This document shows, in pieces, positions 7,354-10,708 of a stretch of DNA of 10,708 nt (position 1 is its first letter; every line of letters starts with the position of its first letter). The position numbers and the translations under genes are program-made. The notes beneath the pieces were generated by a model. That model had not been told where the DNA came from and did no database searches. It saw only the letters and a program-made list of their open reading frames with translations. Source of the DNA: Ramlibacter sp. (lineage in GTDB: Bacteria > Pseudomonadota > Gammaproteobacteria > Burkholderiales > Burkholderiaceae_C); the NCBI GenBank assembly GCA_025351615.1, contig JANXVP010000417.1:1-10708 (forward strand). The letters run 5' to 3'.

Positions 7354-8223
7354 CGGCTTGTAGGGACCGCGCTTTGCGGGCGCGGGCTCGTTGGCTTCAA
7401 CCAGCGCGGCCACATCGGCCATTGACCACAGCTTATCTGTGATTCTCGCCTGCAGAGCCGGGGTCGTTTTCAGCGACTTGTGAATGCGGACGAAGTTGTA
7501 GACGTGGAAATAGATTGCCAGTGCGTGAATGTGATTCTCCATTTTCTTTGAAAACGCATTCGTCAGGCGGGTAAACCGACGCATGCTCATGCGCATCGTT
7601 AGGTTCTGGCGCTCCACGAATGACGTGGAAATATGCTCAAAGCGCGGATGACCGACGATAGGAGTCTTATCCGCACTGACGAAGTCGGCGGGGCTGTAGC
7701 GGCGCTCAGCGCCATGACCAACCGGAGGACCGTAGATCTTCACCAACTGCGCGTAGTCCACCTGGAAGCCGAAGGCACCCTCCACGGCCTTGAGGTAGGG
7801 CTTGTGGCCATCCGTGGTGAGCTGCACGCGAGAGTTCAGGCGCGAGGCCAGGTCGAGCATGAAGGCATTGGCGTACTGCGCATCGCGCTTGCCTGCGAGA
7901 TAACCGCAGATCAGCTTTGAGTCGGCATCAATGGCCGTCCAAGTCCACACGTCGCCCACGCCATAGTCGCCCTTCTGGGCCGGTGCCACATTCTTTTCCT
8001 TGGAGCCGCAGAAAGCCCAAATTTCGTCGCACTGGACGCGGCTAGCGTTGATGCCGCGAACGTGCTCTTCATGGAAGGCCGCGCACGCGTTTCCAGCATC
8101 GACCAGCAGTTTCGTTACCGTGTTGATCGACACATCGGCCACGCGGGAGATGGACCGCATGGATGAGCCCTCGACCAGCATGCTGAGGATTTGGACCCGT
8201 TTTTCTCTGTTAAGCTTGTTCAT
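7339..8223 (-). CDS. IS1/IS1595-type DDE transposase
   Basis: This 294-residue transposase catalyses cut or copy of the element ends. The N-terminus is a helix-turn-helix region, with REKRVQILSMLVEGSSMRSI and VADVSINTVTKLL at about residues 6-40. The catalytic core shows CDEIWAF (first Asp, residue 67), LTTDGHKPY (second Asp, about 138) and STSFVERQNLTMRMSMRRF (third acidic residue, Glu about 204). The VERQNLTMR block closely parallels the IERHNLTLR block of the IS1 InsB protein. The protein looks complete and full-length, with no frameshift, so the element may be active. No zinc ribbon is obvious. There is no clear Shine-Dalgarno before ATG 8223. The first palindrome (8230-8254) sits 6 bp upstream of the start codon, well placed to repress it. 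Databases may label this protein either IS1 or IS1595 family. Confidence 0.93.
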   Translation of the reverse strand: MNKLNREKRVQILSMLVEGSSMRSISRVADVSINTVTKLLVDAGNACAAFHEEHVRGINASRVQCDEIWAFCGSKEKNVAPAQKGDYGVGDVWTWTAIDADSKLICGYLAGKRDAQYANAFMLDLASRLNSRVQLTTDGHKPYLKAVEGAFGFQVDYAQLVKIYGPPVGHGAERRYSPADFVSADKTPIVGHPRFEHISTSFVERQNLTMRMSMRRFTRLTNAFSKKMENHIHALAIYFHVYNFVRIHKSLKTTPALQARITDKLWSMADVAALVEANEPAPAKRGPYKPRNSN

Positions 8224-8229
8224 GGGCTA

Positions 8230-8254
8230 AATGTATATCATTACGATATACATT
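8230..8254. promoter_or_regulatory. Palindromic operator-like site 1
   Basis: The arm AATGTATATC is followed by the spacer ATTAC and a perfect reverse-complement arm, GATATACATT. It is 25 bp long, ends 7 bp upstream of the transposase start and covers its likely initiation region. The symmetry suits a dimeric DNA-binding protein such as the adjacent ribbon-helix-helix-like protein. Confidence 0.72.
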
Positions 8255-8270
8255 GCAAGGATTATCTTGT

Positions 8271-8295
8271 AATGTATATCGGATTGCTATACACT
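8271..8295. promoter_or_regulatory. Palindromic operator-like site 2
   Basis: This site repeats the left arm AATGTATATC exactly, with a 5-bp spacer (GGATT) and a right arm GCTATACACT that matches the perfect arm at 8 of 10 positions. It ends 7 bp before the start codon of the small passenger gene and overlaps the best -10 candidate. Its centre is 41 bp from that of site 1, close to four helical turns, which would allow cooperative binding on one DNA face. Confidence 0.68.
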
Positions 8296-8302
8296 TTCCG
8301 TC

Positions 8303-8515
8303 ATGGACAAGAAAACCGGAACCCTTCTCATCCGCCTCAGCATTGCTGAGAAAGCGGCCTTCACACAATGCGCCGACTTAGCCGGAATCCCCGTTTCGGC
8401 TTGGATGCGCGAGCGATTGCGCCAGGCGGCCACCAAGGAACTAGAAAGCGCGGGCCAGCGCGTGCCATTCATTAAGCCGGTATCGCTGCAGGGGGCCGAC
8501 CATGGCAACGAGTAA
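8303..8515 (+). CDS. Small ribbon-helix-helix-like DNA-binding protein, 70 aa
   Basis: The N-terminal half has the layout of a CopG/MobC/Arc-type ribbon-helix-helix unit: a short strand, GTLLIRLS (residues 6-13); a first helix, IAEKAAFTQCADLAG (14-28); a turn, IPVS; and a second helix, AWMRERLRQAATKELE (33-48). These proteins dimerise through the strand and bind palindromic or tandem operators. Many are autoregulators, antitoxins or plasmid mobilisation accessory proteins. Here it is the first gene of a two-gene passenger unit and overlaps the nuclease gene by 14 bases, which implies translational coupling. Two palindromes sit immediately upstream, so autoregulation plus control of the divergent transposase is the favoured inference. 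No Shine-Dalgarno is clear before ATG 8303. Alternatives are an antitoxin-like partner that binds the nuclease, or a mobilisation remnant. Confidence 0.82.
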   Translation: MDKKTGTLLIRLSIAEKAAFTQCADLAGIPVSAWMRERLRQAATKELESAGQRVPFIKPVSLQGADHGNE

Positions 8516-10184
8516 GACCCTTGTTGATGTCGGCCACCTTGGGCTGGGCGAAGTACTGCGCACTTACAGGCTGTCGATGCCGCCGCAGCAGCGCGAGTAT
8601 TCATGGACCACCAAAGAGGTCACCACGCTTCTGCAAGACCTTGCCGGGGCCATTCGCGACAATGAAGAGGAGTACTTCCTCGGGACCATCGTCGCAGTTC
8701 AAAAAACTGAAAACGTTCGAGAGATCGTGGACGGCCAACAGCGCATGGCAACTACGGCAATCCTGCTTTCGGCAATCCGCGATTACCTACGAGCGAATGA
8801 CCCACAGATCGCCGACAACATCGACCGCGAGTTCCTGTCTGCAAGCTCTCAAAGCATGCGAGAGCTAGAGCCAAAAATAAAACTGAGTTCGGCTGACAAC
8901 CAGTTCTTTGCCGACATGATCGGCAGCAAATCGCCGCGCTCGAAGCCCTCCAAGGATTCGCACCTACGGCTGCAAAGTGCACAAGACGAGTGCGCCAAGC
9001 ACGTCAAAAACATTGTCGCCGCCTACGACCCAAAGCAGCATGGCGACATTCTGGTGAACTGGATTAACTTCATTCAGTTCAAGGCTCAAGCCGTCCTGCT
9101 CACAATCAGCGAAGACGGCAACGCGTATCGAATGTTCGAGACGCTAAATAGCCGGGGGCTGGAAACAACGCAGGCAGATTTGGTCAAGGCGTATCTGTTC
9201 GGGCGCGCTGGCCCACGGCTGGAGGAGGCCCAGGACAAGTGGTCTTCGATTCGCGGAACCCTTGAAGGGTTAGACGAAGACCGCGTTAAGACCGTCACGT
9301 ACTTGCGCCATGCGCTCATGCTGCGAAGAGGCTACTTTCGCGAGGCGGCACTGCACGACAACGTCCAGAACGAAGCAAAGAGCCCAACGCAGGCGATTGC
9401 GCTACTCGACTACTTGGAGACGATGTCGATCACCTACGCGGCATTATTCAACCCAGAGGCCGAGCAATGGAACGGGTATCCAGACTCCATCCGCGAAGCC
9501 ATCAAAGTACTTAGCTTGCTCGACATCGCTGGCGTAAGACCAGTCATGCTGGCGGTCGCGGTCAAATTCTCGAAAAAGGAAGCGGTAAGCGCGTTCCGCA
9601 AGTTTGTGAGCTGGAAGGTGCGCTACCTCATTGCTGGCTCCACGCTCACAGGCGGGTACATCGAGGTTCCATTGTCCGCCGTGGCGAAGAAGGTCTATGA
9701 CGGCGACATCACCGACGAAAAATCGCTCAGCAAAGAAATGGCCGGGCGACTGCCGACCGACGAACAGTTTCAACGCGCGTTCGCGGAAGCGACGGTTTCC
9801 AAGATGGCACTAGCCAGGTACTACCTGCGTTCGTTGGAACGAGTGGTCAAGGAGACGCCAGAGCCTGGATTTATTCCCAACGACGACCGGGAAGTGATTA
9901 ACTTGGAGCACATACTGCCGCACAAGCCAATGGGTAACTGGCCGGCATTTAGCGACCTTGAGGCAGCGGCGGACGTAAAACGCTTGGGCAACATGACGCT
10001 GTTGCAGGCCAAAAAGAATGCCGACCTTCGGAGCGCCGGGTTCGAGGACAAAAAGCAAGTCTTTAAGGATGGGCCTTTTGAGCTTACTTTGCAGCTCGCG
10101 ACTTTGCCCGAGTGGAACCACCAGCGCGTGGCGGAGCGCCAGCAGGTTTTGGCGGGACTCGCTTTAAAGGCTTGGCCTTTGTGA
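8502..10184 (+). CDS. DUF262-DUF1524 protein, GmrSD/SspE-like predicted restriction nuclease
   Basis: This 560-residue single-chain protein has both halves of the GmrSD type. The N-terminal DUF262 region carries MPPQQREYSW (26-35), YFLGTIVAVQ (58-67) and the diagnostic VDGQQRMATT (76-85). YRMFETLNSRGLETTQADLVKAYLF (209-233) is another family block, here given by position. The C-terminal DUF1524 region has the HNH-like NLEHILPHKP (467-476), with His470 as the likely general base. It continues with RLGNMTLLQAKKN (494-506) and ends in a WNHQRVAERQQVLA helix. In known systems DUF262 binds or hydrolyses NTP and DUF1524 cuts DNA. GmrSD attacks sugar-modified hydroxymethylcytosine phage DNA, and SspE acts with phosphorothioate marks. 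No modification genes are present, so a stand-alone type IV-like anti-phage role is inferred, not shown. All motifs look intact. GC and codon use differ from the host genes. Confidence 0.92.
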   Translation: MATSKTLVDVGHLGLGEVLRTYRLSMPPQQREYSWTTKEVTTLLQDLAGAIRDNEEEYFLGTIVAVQKTENVREIVDGQQRMATTAILLSAIRDYLRANDPQIADNIDREFLSASSQSMRELEPKIKLSSADNQFFADMIGSKSPRSKPSKDSHLRLQSAQDECAKHVKNIVAAYDPKQHGDILVNWINFIQFKAQAVLLTISEDGNAYRMFETLNSRGLETTQADLVKAYLFGRAGPRLEEAQDKWSSIRGTLEGLDEDRVKTVTYLRHALMLRRGYFREAALHDNVQNEAKSPTQAIALLDYLETMSITYAALFNPEAEQWNGYPDSIREAIKVLSLLDIAGVRPVMLAVAVKFSKKEAVSAFRKFVSWKVRYLIAGSTLTGGYIEVPLSAVAKKVYDGDITDEKSLSKEMAGRLPTDEQFQRAFAEATVSKMALARYYLRSLERVVKETPEPGFIPNDDREVINLEHILPHKPMGNWPAFSDLEAAADVKRLGNMTLLQAKKNADLRSAGFEDKKQVFKDGPFELTLQLATLPEWNHQRVAERQQVLAGLALKAWPL

Positions 10185-10275
10185 TCTGCGGGTCCGGGGC
10201 TCCCGTTGCAATGTCGCCAATCAGCTTGGCAAGGGCCATGGGGTCGCGCGGTCGCTTGGGGTTCGGCGTCTTCAT
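10084..10275 (-). CDS. Small basic protein, 63 aa, convergent with and overlapping the nuclease gene
   Basis: The N-terminus KRPRDPMALAKLIGDIATG (residues 7-25) resembles a motif I recall from short, basic, widely distributed proteobacterial hypothetical proteins. In those the start is similar (KRPRD..QLAKLI.DIATG) and a Lys/Ala/Arg-rich tail follows. Here the tail is Pro/Lys/Arg-rich (PPKPAG...RAKSRAAK). It could bind nucleic acid, but no function is known. About 100 bases of its 3' end are antisense to the nuclease gene, an unusual arrangement in a compact element. ATG 10275 is preceded by only a weak AGAAAA. It would be transcribed from near the right inverted repeat. It is uncertain because of the overlap and because the C-terminus departs from the remembered family, so it may be an eroded copy. 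Confidence 0.55.
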   Translation of the reverse strand: MKTPNPKRPRDPMALAKLIGDIATGAPDPQITKAKPLKRVPPKPAGAPPRAGGSTRAKSRAAK

Positions 10276-10317
10276 GCAGGGATTTTCTCACGGTGCCCCG
10301 CGTGGCCGCTATCGGCT

Positions 10318-10341
10318 CGCAATTCAAACTGAGACACTACC
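10318..10341 (-). repeat. Right terminal inverted repeat of the element
   Basis: This is the perfect 24-bp reverse complement of the left end, finishing in ACACTACC and directly followed by the duplicated CTTCCTCC. The 42 bp between the small basic ORF and this repeat show nothing else. Confidence 0.93.
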
Positions 10342-10349
10342 CTTCCTCC
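10342..10349. repeat. Target-site duplication, right copy
   Basis: CTTCCTCC, identical to 7322-7329, sits between the right inverted repeat and the tcuA 5' portion. Confidence 0.93.
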
Positions 10350-10540
10350 GGATAGGCGTCGAGCAGCACATCCTGCGGGGCGTCGTGCATGCAACGCAGG
10401 TTGCGCACATGCATCGAATTGCCGCCGCGCCACTCGGGCGGCGCCGCCTCCAGCAGCAGCACGCTGGCGCCGGCTTCGCGCGCCATCAGCGCCGCGCACA
10501 GGGCGGCATTGCCGCCGCCAATCACAAGAACATCAATCAT
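10342..10540 (-). pseudogene. tcuA: tcuA, 5' portion (N-terminal FAD-binding segment)
   Basis: This fragment begins at ATG 10540 and encodes MIDVLVIGGGNAALCAALMA, the beta-alpha-beta FAD-binding start of TcuA (GGGNAA motif, residues 8-13). It continues with VLLLEAAP, WRGGNSMHVRNLRCMHDAP and DAYPEE up to the insertion point. Native sequence ends at 10350; 10342-10349 is the duplicated target site. Translation would run into the element and stop at its TAG (10337-10339), giving a 67-residue stub. Before the ATG there is only a weak Shine-Dalgarno-like AGAG. Only 19 bp separate the start codon from the 56-bp repeat array, so the native promoter would have to lie within or beyond that array. Confidence 0.93.
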
Positions 10541-10559
10541 GCCGCTACTCTAATCGCTT

Positions 10560-10708
10560 GGGGACAGAGCAAATTGCTTCGTCGGCCTGGTCTGTCCCAC
10601 CAGACTCCAATCAGTGGGGACAGAGCAAATTGCTTCGCAGGCCTGGTCTGTCCCACAAGATTCCAATCAGTGGGGACAGAGCAAATTGCTTCGCAATCTT
10701 GGTCTGTC
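10560..10708. repeat. 56-bp tandem repeats with hairpin (REP-like), at least 2.66 copies
   Basis: Units start at 10560, 10616 and 10672, an exact 56-bp period. The third is cut by the window edge after 37 bp. Units 1 and 2 differ at 4 positions, while unit 3 differs from unit 2 at 3 positions within the part seen. Each unit begins GGGGACAGAGCAAATTGC and contains TCTGTCCC about 22 bases after GGGACAGA, giving a perfect 8-bp stem. A smaller GCAA-A-TTGC palindrome lies inside the loop. The GGGGACAGA/TCTGTCCCC arm is typical of dispersed hairpin repeats in betaproteobacterial genomes, often linked to REP-associated Y1 transposases. No such gene is in the window. The linker between hairpins ends CCAATCAGT. 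Confidence 0.88.

Larger units (their letters stand above)
8224..8302. promoter_or_regulatory. Divergent promoter region between transposase and passenger operon
   Basis: These 79 bp are the only non-coding stretch of note inside the element and are strikingly AT-rich. They separate the transposase ATG (8223, minus) from the small-protein ATG (8303, plus), so they must hold both promoters. A possible plus-strand promoter is TTGCAA (8253-8258), 16 bp, then TATATC (8275-8280). A possible minus-strand -10 is GATAAT (complement of 8261-8266). Both are weak matches to consensus and would be overlapped or closely flanked by the two palindromes listed separately. Confidence 0.65.
7330..10341. mobile_element. 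IS1/IS1595-type transposon carrying a DUF262-DUF1524 nuclease and small passengers
   Basis: This 3012-bp element is delimited by a perfect 24-bp terminal inverted repeat beginning GGTAGTGTCTCAG (7330-7353 and 10318-10341). An 8-bp target duplication, CTTCCTCC, flanks it at 7322-7329 and 10342-10349. It is inserted in tcuA, whose frame is restored exactly when it is removed. Contents are a DDE transposase (minus), a divergent regulatory region with two palindromes, a ribbon-helix-helix-like gene, a DUF262-DUF1524 nuclease gene (plus), and a small basic ORF (minus). An 8-bp duplication and ends starting GG fit both IS1595 and IS1 relatives. The IS1595 family is known to include members with passenger genes. 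The passenger part has visibly lower GC and more A-rich codons than the surrounding host genes. The subgroup is unresolved without comparison to ISfinder. Confidence 0.93.

Noticed and set aside
7342..7415. New start codon giving a hybrid element-TcuA protein
   Set aside because: The frame is open from ATG 7415, but it is antisense to nothing and lies within the transposase coding region in another frame with no ribosome-binding site. The product would lack the FAD-binding loop, so it is not called as a gene.
10560..10708. CRISPR array
   Set aside because: The whole 56-bp period is repeated with few changes, so there are no unique spacers, and no cas genes are present.

Overview
The window looks like a chromosomal segment of a GC-rich betaproteobacterium, probably Burkholderiales. 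The signs are high-GC codon use, a periplasmic receptor of the Bug/TctC type, a tcuA-tcuB pair, and GGGGACAGA-type hairpin repeats. This assignment is inferred from gene content, not from a database match.

Layout, left to right. (1) 3-665, plus: the 3' part of a calcineurin-like metallophosphoesterase whose start lies outside the window. (2) 758-1480, plus: a 240-residue protein I do not recognise. (3) 1501-3261, minus: an exbB-exbD-exbD operon, i.e. a proton-driven energiser complex with two ExbD paralogues. (4) 3334-3831, plus: a NudJ-like Nudix hydrolase, overlapping tail to tail with (5) 3818-4840, minus: a Bug-family receptor with a Tat-like signal. (6) 4961-6142, minus: tcuB, the iron-sulfur/membrane electron-transfer protein of tricarballylate oxidation. 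(7) tcuA, minus, 5' of tcuB, is split into two pieces (10342-10540 and 6117-7329) by an insertion. (8) 10560-10708: at least two and a half copies of a 56-bp hairpin-containing tandem repeat directly upstream of tcuA.

The highlight is the insertion itself, 7330-10341 (3012 bp). It has perfect 24-bp terminal inverted repeats and an intact 8-bp target duplication (CTTCCTCC). Removing the element plus one duplication copy restores a continuous 467-codon tcuA. The element carries an IS1/IS1595-type DDE transposase (minus). Divergent from it are a 70-residue ribbon-helix-helix-like protein and, overlapping it by 14 bp, a 560-residue DUF262-DUF1524 protein resembling the GmrSD/SspE restriction nucleases. 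A 63-residue basic ORF converges on the nuclease gene and overlaps its end. The 79-bp divergent promoter region contains two 25-bp palindromic sites of identical design (10-bp arm, 5-bp spacer, 10-bp arm), centred 41 bp apart. I infer that the small protein binds them and co-regulates transposase and nuclease. The element is therefore a candidate self-contained, self-regulated mobile defence cassette smaller than 3.1 kb.

As a system, tcuA-tcuB-receptor would have been one operon for uptake and oxidation of tricarballylate or a related carboxylate. It now lacks an intact first gene. The transposase is transcribed in the same direction as the remaining genes, with only 8 bp between its stop codon and the element end, so tcuB and the receptor could be expressed from the element.
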